A stretch of DNA of 53,675 nt from contig NZ_JARGPK010000009.1 in assembly GCF_029212575.1 (NCBI RefSeq), positions 1 through 53,675 on the forward strand, given 5' to 3'. The DNA comes from Antarcticimicrobium sp. (GTDB lineage Bacteria; Pseudomonadota; Alphaproteobacteria; Rhodobacterales; Rhodobacteraceae). Below are positions 45,271-53,654 of this stretch, one piece after another; position 1 is the first letter of the stretch; each line of letters opens with the position of its first letter. A program made the translations under genes and the position numbers. The notes under the pieces are model-generated. The model saw only the letters and a list, made by a program, of their open reading frames with translations, was not told the DNA's origin and searched no databases.

Positions 45271-46152
45271 ATGAATATCGAGACCCGCGAGGGCAGCTAT
45301 CACTACAACGTCATGCGCCGCGCCATCGATCTGATCGACGCCGGGCACGAGAGCCTCACGCTCGAGGATCTGGCGACACGGATGAACATGAGCCCGGCGC
45401 ATTTCCAGCGACTGTTCTCGGCTTGGGTCGGTGTCTCGCCCAAGCGGTATCAGCAATACCTGACGTTGGGCCACGCCAAAGCGCTGCTGCGCGAGCGGTT
45501 CACCACGCTGGAGGCGGCCCATGCGGCGGGCCTCTCGGGTGGCGGGCGGTTGCATGATCTTTTCCTGCGGTGGGAGGCGATGAGCCCCGGCGACTATGCC
45601 CAGGGCGGGGCCGGGCTGACCATCTTCTGGGGCTGGTTCGAAAGCCCCTTCGGCCCGGCGCTGGTGATGGGCACCGACAAGGGTATCTGCGGCATCGGCT
45701 TTGCCGCCGAGACCGGCGAGGAGGCCGCGATGCAGGATCTTCTGGGGCGCTGGCCCAGGGCCCGGTTCATCGAGGACCCGATGCGGTTGCGGCCCTGGGT
45801 CCTGTCCGCCTTTGCGGCCGAGGGCGGGCAGTTGGAACCGACACCGTTGTTCCTGATCGGGGCGCCGTTCCAGATCAAGGTCTGGGAGGCGCTGCTGCGC
45901 ATCCCCTCGGGCCATGTCACCACCTACTCCGAGATCGCCAGCGCGGTGGGCAACCCCCGCGCGGTGCGCGCGGTTGGCACTGCCGTGGGGCGCAACCCGA
46001 TTAGCTGGCTGATCCCCTGCCACCGTGCCCTGCGCAAATCCGGGGGGCTGGGGGGGTATCACTGGGGCCTGCCGGTGAAACGCGCGCTGCTGGCCTACGA
46101 ATCGGCACGCGAAGAGGCACCCGCGCCCGCAGCGGAGGGAAGCGCGGCCTGA
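45271..46152 (+). CDS. AraC-type HTH / O6-methylguanine-DNA methyltransferase fusion (Ada-like)
   Basis: A 293-residue fusion: an AraC helix-turn-helix domain (residues 1-110, LEDLATRMNMSPAHFQRLFSAWVGVSPKRYQQY) and an alkylguanine transferase domain with the methyl-acceptor Cys in WLIPCHRALR (PCHR motif, residue about 249) and the G-x-V-x-x-Y-x-x-I-A segment GHVTTYSEIASAVG. It lacks the N-terminal Ada domain whose Cys senses methylphosphotriesters, so it cannot be a full Ada activator. It repairs O6-methylguanine and may regulate genes. It is divergent from nth with a 146-bp gap. Confidence 0.88.
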   Translation: MNIETREGSYHYNVMRRAIDLIDAGHESLTLEDLATRMNMSPAHFQRLFSAWVGVSPKRYQQYLTLGHAKALLRERFTTLEAAHAAGLSGGGRLHDLFLRWEAMSPGDYAQGGAGLTIFWGWFESPFGPALVMGTDKGICGIGFAAETGEEAAMQDLLGRWPRARFIEDPMRLRPWVLSAFAAEGGQLEPTPLFLIGAPFQIKVWEALLRIPSGHVTTYSEIASAVGNPRAVRAVGTAVGRNPISWLIPCHRALRKSGGLGGYHWGLPVKRALLAYESAREEAPAPAAEGSAA

Positions 46153-46260
46153 GCAGGCTTTCGCCGATCCGGGGCGGGGATGGCTTGAGGGCATCGGGGA
46201 ATTCTGTGCTAAAAATGTACACCCCCCCGTCGAGCGGGGGCGCAACAAGAGGCGAGCCTG

Positions 46261-46923
46261 ATGAAATTCCTGTCCACCCCCACCGCCGTGGCGCTCTGCG
46301 CCGCGATCACCCTTGGCGCCTGCACCGATCCGGCCCGGATCGATCCGGGCGACCCGCACCAAAAGACCAAGCAGGGCGCGCTGATCGGCGGGCTTCTGGG
46401 CGCCGGGATCGGTGCCATCTCGGGGGCCGACAACAAGACCACGGCGGTTCTGGGCGGTGCGGCGCTTGGGGCCTTCGCCGGCGCGGCCATCGGCGACAGC
46501 CTGGACCGGCAGGAGGCCGAACTGCGCCGGGACCTGGCCAGCGACGGCATCACCATCACCAACACCGGCGACCGGCTGATCGTGTCGCTGCCCAACGACA
46601 TCACCTTTGCCACCGACAGTTTCGAGGTTCGCCCGGGCCTGCGCGCCGACGTCAACCGGGTGGCGGCGCATCTCAACCGTTATCCGGACATGACGGTGCG
46701 GGTGGTGGGTCACACCGACAGCGAGGGCGAGGCCGCCTATAACATCGGTCTGTCGAAACGGCGCGCCAACGCGGTGGCGGATATCCTGCAGGCCGGTGGT
46801 GTCTCCTATGACCGCATCGTCACCATCGGCCGCGGCGAGGAAGAGCCGATCGCCTCGAACCTGACCGCAGAGGGCAAGGCGCGCAACCGGCGGGTGGAAA
46901 TCGTGATGATCCCCACCGGGTAA
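46261..46923 (+). CDS. OmpA-family lipoprotein (YiaD-like)
   Basis: A 220-residue outer-membrane lipoprotein. The lipobox ITLGAC gives acylation at Cys21; Gly-rich segments ALIGGLLGAGIGAISGAD and VLGGAALGAFAGAAIGDSLD (glycine zipper) precede a C-terminal OmpA domain (VVGHTDSEGEAAYNIGLSKRRANAVADIL, NRRVEIVMIP). It binds peptidoglycan from the outer membrane. It stands alone between the Ada-like gene (109-bp gap) and the FMN reductase. Confidence 0.9.
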   Translation: MKFLSTPTAVALCAAITLGACTDPARIDPGDPHQKTKQGALIGGLLGAGIGAISGADNKTTAVLGGAALGAFAGAAIGDSLDRQEAELRRDLASDGITITNTGDRLIVSLPNDITFATDSFEVRPGLRADVNRVAAHLNRYPDMTVRVVGHTDSEGEAAYNIGLSKRRANAVADILQAGGVSYDRIVTIGRGEEEPIASNLTAEGKARNRRVEIVMIPTG

Positions 46924-46992
46924 GGGGCGGCTGGCGCCTCTGGCCGGGCTGTCCTATGTCAGGGCATGACCCGTAACCGGAGGTGACCCGAT

Positions 46993-47535
46993 ATGTCCGA
47001 TCCCGCCCTTCTGGGCCTGTCCGGCGCGCTGCGCCGGGCATCCGCCAACCGCAAGCTGATCCGCGAGGCGGCCCGCCTGTTCGGCACCGCCCGCTTCGCC
47101 GAGGCCGAGCTCGATCTGCCGCTCTATCATGGCGATGTCGAGGAGGCCGACGGTATCCCCGACCCGGTGCAGCACCTGGCCGAGCAGATCGCGCAGGCCG
47201 ACGCGGTGGTGATCTCGACGCCGGAATACAACAAGGGCCCCTCGGGCGCGCTCAAGAACGCGCTCGATTGGGTCAGCCGCACCAGCGGCAAGCCCTGGGC
47301 CGACAAGCCGGTCGCGGTGATGTCGGCGGCGGCGGGGCGCGCCGGGGGCGAGCGGGCGCAGATGGTACTGCGCGGTTTCCTGGTGCCGTTTCAGCCGCGC
47401 CTGCTGCCGGGGCCGGAGCTGCACCTGGCCGATTGCCGCAACCAGTTCGACGACGACGGCCGGCTGATCAGCCCGCAGTACACAAAGACCCTCCAGACGC
47501 TGATGGACAAGCTGCGCGCCGAAATCGGGCGCTGA
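46993..47535 (+). CDS. NAD(P)H-dependent FMN reductase family protein
   Basis: A 180-residue flavodoxin-like reductase. The FMN phosphate loop is near LSGALRRASANRKL (residues 7-20), the STPEYNKGPSGALKNALDW motif (residues 73-91) is the hallmark of the family, and VAVMSAAAGRAGGERAQMVLR follows. It reduces FMN, quinones or azo compounds with NAD(P)H in the cytoplasm. The acceptor is not defined. It converges on the VOC protein gene with a 10-bp gap. Confidence 0.9.
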   Translation: MSDPALLGLSGALRRASANRKLIREAARLFGTARFAEAELDLPLYHGDVEEADGIPDPVQHLAEQIAQADAVVISTPEYNKGPSGALKNALDWVSRTSGKPWADKPVAVMSAAAGRAGGERAQMVLRGFLVPFQPRLLPGPELHLADCRNQFDDDGRLISPQYTKTLQTLMDKLRAEIGR

Positions 47536-47545
47536 CCCCCCCCCT

Positions 47546-47965
47546 TCAGGGGGCCTTGTCCCGCGTGCCGATCTCGATCAGGTTGCCGTCCGGGTCGCGG
47601 AGATAGAGCGACAGGATCGGCCCGGTCGCGCCGGTTCGCGGCACCGGGCCATCCTCGACCGGGATGCCATGCGCTGTGAGATGCGCCTGCCAGTCGGTCA
47701 GTGATCCATCGGTCAGAAAGCACAGGTCGGCGGTGCCGGGGCCGGGGTGCGCGGCCTTGGGATCGAAAGGGGCCTCGACCGGGTGCAGGTTGATCTTCTG
47801 CGAGCCAAAGCTCAGCGCGTGGCGGCGCGAGCCGTCGGCGGGGAAAAAGACCTCGGCCCGCATTCCCAGGATGCGCGTGTAGAACCGAACCGTTGCCTCG
47901 ACATCGGCGACGGTCAGCACCAGATGGTCCAGGGCGGTGATGGCGGGCGGCGTCTGCCGGTTCAT
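47546..47965 (-). CDS. VOC family (glyoxalase/bleomycin-resistance) protein
   Basis: A 139-residue vicinal-oxygen-chelate protein. The paired beta-alpha-beta modules begin ALDHLVLTVADVEATVRFYTRILGM and end PILSLYLRDPDGNLIEIG, with His13-type and Glu-type metal ligands (LDHLV and LIEIG). The reaction may be glyoxalase, dioxygenase or binding; it is not evident. It starts one base after the stop of the DAO-type gene on the same strand, suggesting cotranscription. Confidence 0.88.
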   Translation of the reverse strand: MNRQTPPAITALDHLVLTVADVEATVRFYTRILGMRAEVFFPADGSRRHALSFGSQKINLHPVEAPFDPKAAHPGPGTADLCFLTDGSLTDWQAHLTAHGIPVEDGPVPRTGATGPILSLYLRDPDGNLIEIGTRDKAP

Positions 47966-47966
47966 G

Positions 47967-49010
47967 TCAAAGCGACGCCTCTGGGCGGAACTCCTGCGGG
48001 ATCGTGTCGCGCCCTTCGAGGACCAGATCGGCCAACACCTCGGCCACCTTGGGCGCCATGCCGAAGCCGATCTTGAAACCGCCGTTGGCGATGTATTGGC
48101 CCGGGTAAAGCGGATGCGCGCCCAGCATCGGCGCGCGCGATTTCGTCCGTGGCCGCAGCCCGGCCCAGCGTTCGATTACCGCCGCGCCATGCAGCACCGG
48201 CATGGCGGCCAGCGCGCGCTCGATCACCGCGTCGAGCTGGGCGTCGGTGCTCCTGGCGTCATCGAACTCCCGCTCGCTGGTCGAGCCGATGGCGAGCGTG
48301 CCGTCCGCATGGGGCACGATATGGACCGTGTCGGCAAAGATCTGCGGCGCCTCCGGCCCGGCGTCAAAGCGCAGCAGCGCGCCCTGTCCCTTGACCGCGC
48401 CGCCCACCACCTTGCCGAAATGCGCGGTCAGCTCCTCCAGACCCGCGACGCCGGTGGCGTGGATCACCGTGCCGCGATCCGCCCCCTCGGGCGTGATCTC
48501 GACACCGCGCGCGGCCAGCGCGGCGGCCAGCGCGGCGCAGGCCCGGCGCGGGTGCATCCGGGCGGTGAGCGTGTCGTGGATCACATAACCGGTGGCGCTG
48601 GGCGGGGCCCAGGGGCCCAGTTCGAGCCGGGGGCGCACCTGCCAGCGCGCCTTGCCCTGCCACAACTCGGCCGCCGTCGCCTCGCGCGCGCGGGCCAGCT
48701 CCAGCGCGCGGTCGTCGGCGATCGGTTGCAGCCGCCCGGTACGGCCATAGCCGGCAGAGAGGCCGCCGGTCTGCTCGACATCCGCCCAGAACCCTTCCGC
48801 AAGGATCAGGCTGTCGAACTGGAACGCTTTCTTGGCATTCCAGTTTTCCGGCACGTGCGGCGCCAGCGCGCCGACCAGCCCGCCGCTTGCCTCGGCGCCG
48901 GGACCGAAGGGGTCGATCACCTGCACCCGGGCGCCGCGCCGGGCGCAGGTCCAGGCGATCGAGAGGCCGAAAATTCCCGCCCCGCGCACCGTCACGTCCA
49001 CCATTGCCAT
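47967..49010 (-). CDS. FAD-dependent oxidoreductase (DAO family), possible MnmC1-like partner of MnmD
   Basis: A 347-residue flavoprotein with the N-terminal GxGxxG (VRGAGIFGLSIAW), the ASGGLVGALAPHVPENW segment that follows the FAD loop in glycine oxidase/MnmC C-terminal-type enzymes, and the C-terminal GxxxxxxRPRTKSRAPMLG and IANGGFKIGFGMAPKVAE motifs. It oxidises a secondary amine or amino acid. It is divergent from mnmD (55-bp gap), and in many bacteria the two activities are one fused protein, MnmC. It may therefore demodify cmnm5U34 in tRNA; ThiO-type glycine oxidase is the alternative. The ATG at 49010 or two codons later could be the start. Confidence 0.8.
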   Translation of the reverse strand: MAMVDVTVRGAGIFGLSIAWTCARRGARVQVIDPFGPGAEASGGLVGALAPHVPENWNAKKAFQFDSLILAEGFWADVEQTGGLSAGYGRTGRLQPIADDRALELARAREATAAELWQGKARWQVRPRLELGPWAPPSATGYVIHDTLTARMHPRRACAALAAALAARGVEITPEGADRGTVIHATGVAGLEELTAHFGKVVGGAVKGQGALLRFDAGPEAPQIFADTVHIVPHADGTLAIGSTSEREFDDARSTDAQLDAVIERALAAMPVLHGAAVIERWAGLRPRTKSRAPMLGAHPLYPGQYIANGGFKIGFGMAPKVAEVLADLVLEGRDTIPQEFRPEASL

Positions 49011-49065
49011 TGCCGCCGCCTTTCTCCAATGTCGCGCCGCTCATCCCCTTGTACGGAAATTACCG

Positions 49066-49746
49066 ATGGCCCACCAGAAGGCGGAACTGACGTGGCGCGA
49101 GGGGCGCGTGCCGGTCTCGTCCCGGTTCGACGATCCCTATTTCTCGCTCCAGGACGGGCTGGAGGAGACCCGGCATGTGTTCCTTACGGGCAATGACCTT
49201 CCGGCCCGGTATCGAGAGGGGTTCCATATCGCCGAACTGGGGTTCGGCACCGGGCTGAACCTGCTGGCCGCATGGGCCGCCTGGGAGCAGGCGGGGCAGG
49301 CGGGGCAGGCGGGCCCGCTGCGCTTTACCTCCTTCGAGGCCTACCCGATGGAGCCTGCCGACATGGCGCGGGCGCTCAACGCGTTTCCTGCGCTCGCGCC
49401 CTGGGTAGAGCGCTTTCTTGCGGTCTGGGCGGGCACGGGGGCCTGCACGCTCGATACCTTGCAGTTCCAGATGATCCAGGGCGATGCGCGCCAAACCCTG
49501 CCGGACTGGCAAGGGCGGGCTGACGCCTGGTTTCTCGACGGGTTCGCGCCGGCCAAGAATCCCGAGTTATGGGCGCCGGAGCTGATGGCCGAGGTCGCGC
49601 GCCACACTGCGCCGGGCGGCAGCGCGGCCACCTATACCGCCGCCGGTTTCGTGCGGCGGGGGCTGGAGGCGGCGGGGTTATCCGTCGAACGTGCCCCCGG
49701 CTATGGGCGCAAGCGTCACATGACCCGCGCGAGGATGCCGCAATGA
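49066..49746 (+). CDS. mnmD: tRNA (5-methylaminomethyl-2-thiouridine)(34) methyltransferase MnmD
   Basis: A 226-residue SAM methyltransferase that completes mnm5(s2)U in the tRNA wobble position. The family set is present: SRFDDPYFSLQDGLEETRHVFL, the SAM motif AELGFGTGLNLLAA, the DAWFLDGFAPAKNPELW active-site part and the C-terminal GYGRKRHMTRARM. It is the single-domain form lacking the oxidoreductase half of MnmC. The ATG at 49066 is preferred over the much longer open frame upstream. It overlaps the DMT transporter gene by 4 nt. Confidence 0.92.
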   Translation: MAHQKAELTWREGRVPVSSRFDDPYFSLQDGLEETRHVFLTGNDLPARYREGFHIAELGFGTGLNLLAAWAAWEQAGQAGQAGPLRFTSFEAYPMEPADMARALNAFPALAPWVERFLAVWAGTGACTLDTLQFQMIQGDARQTLPDWQGRADAWFLDGFAPAKNPELWAPELMAEVARHTAPGGSAATYTAAGFVRRGLEAAGLSVERAPGYGRKRHMTRARMPQ

Positions 49747-50618
49747 CCGAGCCGCAACGCAACTCCGTCCCGCTGGGCATCGCCCTGATGATCTCGGCCA
49801 CCATCGTTTTTGCCCTGCAGGACGGCATCTCGCGCCACCTGGCGGGGACCTACAACACCTGGATGGTGGTGATGATCCGCTACTGGTTCTTCTCGGCCTT
49901 CGTCATCGCGATCGCCGCACGCGCGCGCGGCGGGCTGAGACGGGCGGCGAAAACCGACCAGCCGCTGTTGCAGATCTTCCGCGGCTTCCTGCTGGCGGGC
50001 GAGGTCTGTGTCGCGATCTACGGCTTTACCCTGCTCGGACTGATCGAGAGCCAGGCGGTGTTCATCTGCTATCCGCTGCTGGTCGCGGCCCTCTCCGGCC
50101 CGGTGCTGGGCGAGAGCGTGGGCTGGCGGCGCTGGGCGGCGATCGGGGTGGGTCTGATCGGCGTGCTGATCATCCTGCAGCCGGGCATGGGGGTGTTCGA
50201 CCCCGCCGCGGTGATCCCGCTGATCTCGGCGCTGATGTTCGCGCTCTACGGGCTGCTGACCCGCTACGTGGCGCGGCGCGACCGGACCGAAACCAGCTTT
50301 TTCTATACCGGCACTGCAGGCGCGGTGATGATGACCGCCATCGGCATCTGGTTCTGGGAGCCGATGACCGGCCCCGACTGGGCCTGGATGGCGGTGCTCT
50401 GCGTCACCGGCGCGTCGGGCCACTGGCTGCTGATCAAATGCTACGAGGTGGCCGAGGCCGGGGCGGTGCAGCCCTTTGCCTATTTCCACCTGATCTGGGC
50501 GTCGATCCTTGGCATGGCGGTCTTTGGCGAGGTGCTGCGCGACAACGTGATCATCGGTGCCGCTCTGATCGTGGCGGCCGGTCTTTTTACCCTATGGCGC
50601 GAACGCGCGCAGGGTTGA
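49743..50618 (+). CDS. DMT-superfamily transporter (EamA domains)
   Basis: A 291-residue inner-membrane transporter with ten hydrophobic segments arranged as two EamA repeats (residues about 10-145 and 155-285). The conserved GExVGWRRWAAIGVGLIGVLIILQPG closes the first repeat. Substrates of the family are metabolites or amino acids; no specific one can be named. It overlaps mnmD by 4 nt at the start, and its last 27 bases overlap the 3' end of the convergent lytic transglycosylase gene. Confidence 0.88.
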   Translation: MTEPQRNSVPLGIALMISATIVFALQDGISRHLAGTYNTWMVVMIRYWFFSAFVIAIAARARGGLRRAAKTDQPLLQIFRGFLLAGEVCVAIYGFTLLGLIESQAVFICYPLLVAALSGPVLGESVGWRRWAAIGVGLIGVLIILQPGMGVFDPAAVIPLISALMFALYGLLTRYVARRDRTETSFFYTGTAGAVMMTAIGIWFWEPMTGPDWAWMAVLCVTGASGHWLLIKCYEVAEAGAVQPFAYFHLIWASILGMAVFGEVLRDNVIIGAALIVAAGLFTLWRERAQG

Positions 50619-52559
50619 GCCGGCCAGTTCCCGCGAAAACGGGATCGGCAGCGGCGGTTGGCCCAGGCGGGCGCGGTAGACCGGCAGGCTTTCGGTCACC
50701 CGCATGACATAATTGCGGGTCTCGTTGAACGGGATCATCTCGATCCAGTCGACGATATCCACCGCGCCCGCGCGCGGATCGCCATACCGCTCCATCCACT
50801 GCTGCGGGCGCCGGGGGCCGGCGTTATAGCCCGCGGCCATCATCACCACGTTGCCGTCGAACGCGCCCGCCAGCCCGGCGAGGTAATTCGCCCCCAGCTT
50901 GGCATTGTAATCCGGGTCCGAGAGCAGCCGGTCGGTGCTGTGGCCGCCGAGGATGCCCAGCTGCCCGGCGACCAGCCGCGCGGTCGAGGGCATCACCTGC
51001 ATCAGCCCGCGCGCACCGGCACCGCTGACCACGCGGTGATCGAACTCGCTCTCGCGCCGGGCGATGGCCAGCGTCATCTCCTTTGCCATCGGCAGATCCA
51101 GTTCGGCCACCGGGTGCAGGGGATAGTAGGCCCCGTTGAGCACCTGGCCCCGCTGCGCCGCGCGCTTGGCGATCATAACCGCCAGGTGCGCCCGCCCCAT
51201 ATCGACCGCCATCGCGCCCATTTGCAGCGCCTGCGTTTCGTCGCGCGATTCCACCAGATGGGTGAGGAACCTCTCGGCCAGCACCGGTTCATCCGCCGCG
51301 AGCAGCAGCAGCCCGGCCTCGGCCACGCTGGAGCGCAGGAACGCCGCCTCGCGCCAGGGCGGTGGTGGCGGCGGATTCAGAAGATCGGGGTCAAAGGGGC
51401 GGCCGATCCGTTCGGCGGCCAGCAGCCCGTAGAACGCCGTCTGGAAATCGGCCGCCATCGCATAGGCGGCATGCGCGGCGTCGGCATCGCCCAGCGCCTC
51501 TTGCGCGCGGCCCAGCCAATAACCGGCTCGAGACTTGGAGATCGGCGTTTCCACGGCGGCATCGAAGCGCTGGAAATGGCGCAATGCAGTGGCCGGATCG
51601 CCCAGCCTGGTCAGCGCGACGTACCCGGCGATCCATTCCAGATCGGCATAATCATAGCCCGCCTCGGGCGTCAGCTGGTGGCTGGCGGCGATGCGATAGG
51701 CCAGCGCGGCATCGCCGTCGCGCAAGGTTTCCCGTGCCAACGACCGGCGGCGGGTGGCCCAGTGCTGCGGTTCGCCCAGATCGGCGGCGCTGTCGCTATG
51801 GGCCAGCATCAACTCGATCGCGTCGCCGTCGCGCCCCTTGCGATGGCGCCAGACGAACCGCGCATGGGCAAGGCCGGGATCGTCGCGCAACGCATCGGGC
51901 ACCCGCGCGATCAGCCCGTCCACCCCCGCCGCGAGATCGAGAAGCGCGATCCGCGCCTCGGCCAGTGCCCTGTCGCCCTCCCCCACCAGCGGCAGCATCG
52001 CCCGTGCGCTGGCCAGATGCCCGTCCCAGATCATCCGGTCGAGCCGGGCGGCGTGATGCGGGCGCAAGATCTTTCCATGCTGCGACAGGTAGAGATCCAT
52101 CAGCCCCTTGCCCATCGGCATGCTGCGCCAGGCCAGAACCAGCCCCGCCTGGGCATCGCCGCTCTGCCCCTTTTGCGCGAGCGCGGCGGCGTGGATCAGC
52201 ACGCCCTCGGCGGTCTGCGGCGGCTGTTCGGAGAAGAATTCCAGCACGCGGTCCGGCTCTTGCCCGGAAAAGGTCGGCTCGCTCTTGCGGCGCAGCCAGG
52301 CCAGGCCGGGCCAGTCCGGCCTGCGGTCGAGAAACACCCTCACGTCGCCCGCCGTGCCCTTGCCCGCGCGCAACCAGTGCCAGACCACCACGTCGCGCGA
52401 GACCGAGCCGCGCGCGCCGGAGACCGTCAGCGCCCGGTCCCAGTCGCCATCGCGCATCGCGGCAAGACCGCGGGCCAGATCGTCGGCCGCACCGGCACCG
52501 GCCCGCAGCGGCAGGACCAGCATGAGAAGAGACAACAGAAGGGCCGGAAATCGTGACAT
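50592..52559 (-). CDS. soluble lytic murein transglycosylase (Slt family)
   Basis: A periplasmic enzyme of 655 residues (663 if the ATG at 52583 is used). A signal peptide (FPALLLSLLMLVLPLRAGAGA) precedes a long helical superhelix domain (about 40-480) with TPR-like repeats (such as RAGYWLGRAQEALGDADAAHAAY), and a C-terminal SLT domain with the catalytic Glu in RRESEFD, GLMQVMPSTARL and NAKLGANYLAGL. It cleaves peptidoglycan with 1,6-anhydromuramic ends. It is divergent from dapA. The short start is chosen on signal-peptide grounds; the longer one has a better ribosome site (GAAAGG). Confidence 0.9.
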   Translation of the reverse strand: MSRFPALLLSLLMLVLPLRAGAGAADDLARGLAAMRDGDWDRALTVSGARGSVSRDVVVWHWLRAGKGTAGDVRVFLDRRPDWPGLAWLRRKSEPTFSGQEPDRVLEFFSEQPPQTAEGVLIHAAALAQKGQSGDAQAGLVLAWRSMPMGKGLMDLYLSQHGKILRPHHAARLDRMIWDGHLASARAMLPLVGEGDRALAEARIALLDLAAGVDGLIARVPDALRDDPGLAHARFVWRHRKGRDGDAIELMLAHSDSAADLGEPQHWATRRRSLARETLRDGDAALAYRIAASHQLTPEAGYDYADLEWIAGYVALTRLGDPATALRHFQRFDAAVETPISKSRAGYWLGRAQEALGDADAAHAAYAMAADFQTAFYGLLAAERIGRPFDPDLLNPPPPPPWREAAFLRSSVAEAGLLLLAADEPVLAERFLTHLVESRDETQALQMGAMAVDMGRAHLAVMIAKRAAQRGQVLNGAYYPLHPVAELDLPMAKEMTLAIARRESEFDHRVVSGAGARGLMQVMPSTARLVAGQLGILGGHSTDRLLSDPDYNAKLGANYLAGLAGAFDGNVVMMAAGYNAGPRRPQQWMERYGDPRAGAVDIVDWIEMIPFNETRNYVMRVTESLPVYRARLGQPPLPIPFSRELAGSTLRAFAP

Positions 52560-52697
52560 CACTTGCATTTCGCGCGCAACCATGGCTACAGCCTTTCACG
52601 ATAATCCGTGGCCCGCCCGGATCAACACACAATCGCGGCAGACGCCCATATTCGGCAGGGGCCCGCCCGCGACACGCACTTGTTAGGGAGCAAACCC

Positions 52698-53570
52698 ATG
52701 TTCAAAGGCTCGATGCCTGCCCTCGTCACCCCGTTCCGCAACGGCGAGTTGGATCTGGACACGCTCAAACGTCTGGTCGAATGGCAGATTGCCGAGGGCT
52801 CTGCCGGGCTGGTGCCCGTGGGCACCACCGGCGAGAGCCCGACGCTCACCCATGATGAGCATGAAACGGTGATCGCCGAGGTGGTCAAGGCCGCCGCCGG
52901 GCGCGTGCCGGTTATCGCGGGGGCGGGATCGAACAACACGGTGGAGACGATTCGCTTCGTCGAGTTCGCCGCGAAGGCTGGTGCCGATGGCGCATTGGTG
53001 GTGACCCCCTATTACAACAAGCCGACCCAGCGCGGGTTGATCGCCCATTTCACCGCCGCACATGATTGCGCCGATATCCCGATCATCATCTACAACATTC
53101 CCGGCCGCTCGGTGGTCGACATGTCGCCCGCCACCATGGGCCAGCTTGCCAGGCTGCCGCGAATCGTCGGCGTCAAGGATGCCACCGGCAAGCTGGAGCG
53201 CGTCAGCCAGCAGCGGATCACCTGCGGGCCGGACTTCATCCAGCTTTCGGGCGAGGATGCGACTGCGCTGGGCTTCAACGCCCATGGCGGGGTCGGCTGC
53301 ATCTCGGTCACCGCCAACGTGGCGCCTCGGCTCTGCGCCGAGTTTCAGGCGGCGACCCTGGCCGGCGACTACAAGCTGGCGCTAGACTATCAGGACAGGC
53401 TGATGCCGCTGCACGAGGCGATCTTCATCGAGCCGGGGCTGGTGGGTGCCAAATACGCGATGTCCAGGCTGGACCTGTGCAGCGAAGAAGTCCGCTCGCC
53501 GCTGACCGGGCTGGAGGACAGCACCAAGTCGGCGATCGACGCGGCGATGACACACGCCGGGCTGCTCTGA
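52698..53570 (+). CDS. dapA: 4-hydroxy-tetrahydrodipicolinate synthase
   Basis: Condenses pyruvate with aspartate semialdehyde in lysine and diaminopimelate synthesis. The 290-residue TIM barrel has the GTTGESPTL motif, the active-site Tyr in IIYNIPGRS and the Schiff-base Lys in [14 protein letters not shown]-type substitutions are absent, so it fits DapA rather than a related aldolase (NanA, KdgD). The ATG at 52698 follows TAGGGAG. It is divergent from slt. A GC-rich hairpin follows at 53620-53636. Confidence 0.95.
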   Translation: MFKGSMPALVTPFRNGELDLDTLKRLVEWQIAEGSAGLVPVGTTGESPTLTHDEHETVIAEVVKAAAGRVPVIAGAGSNNTVETIRFVEFAAKAGADGALVVTPYYNKPTQRGLIAHFTAAHDCADIPIIIYNIPGRSVVDMSPATMGQLARLPRIVGVKDATGKLERVSQQRITCGPDFIQLSGEDATALGFNAHGGVGCISVTANVAPRLCAEFQAATLAGDYKLALDYQDRLMPLHEAIFIEPGLVGAKYAMSRLDLCSEEVRSPLTGLEDSTKSAIDAAMTHAGLL

Positions 53571-53619
53571 CCGCGCCTTTTTCTGGCTGACAATACTCCG
53601 GGGGAGGCGCCGCAGGCGA

Positions 53620-53636
53620 CGGGGGCAGCGCCCCCG
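53620..53636. repeat. GC-rich hairpin in a rhodobacterial-type intergenic repeat
   Basis: CGGGGGC (53620-53626) and GCCCCCG (53630-53636) pair around AGC. It lies within an ACTCCGGGGG...GCGCCCCCGACCC segment of the kind often seen between genes in this family. It may end dapA transcription, though there is no T-run. Confidence 0.45.
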
Positions 53637-53654
53637 ACCCCGGCTGCGTCCCGC

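Noticed and set aside
50658-52556. Long plus-strand open frame opposite the lytic transglycosylase
   Set aside because: Gln/His/Arg/Gly-rich mirror of a motif-complete Slt gene; no ribosome site or domain.
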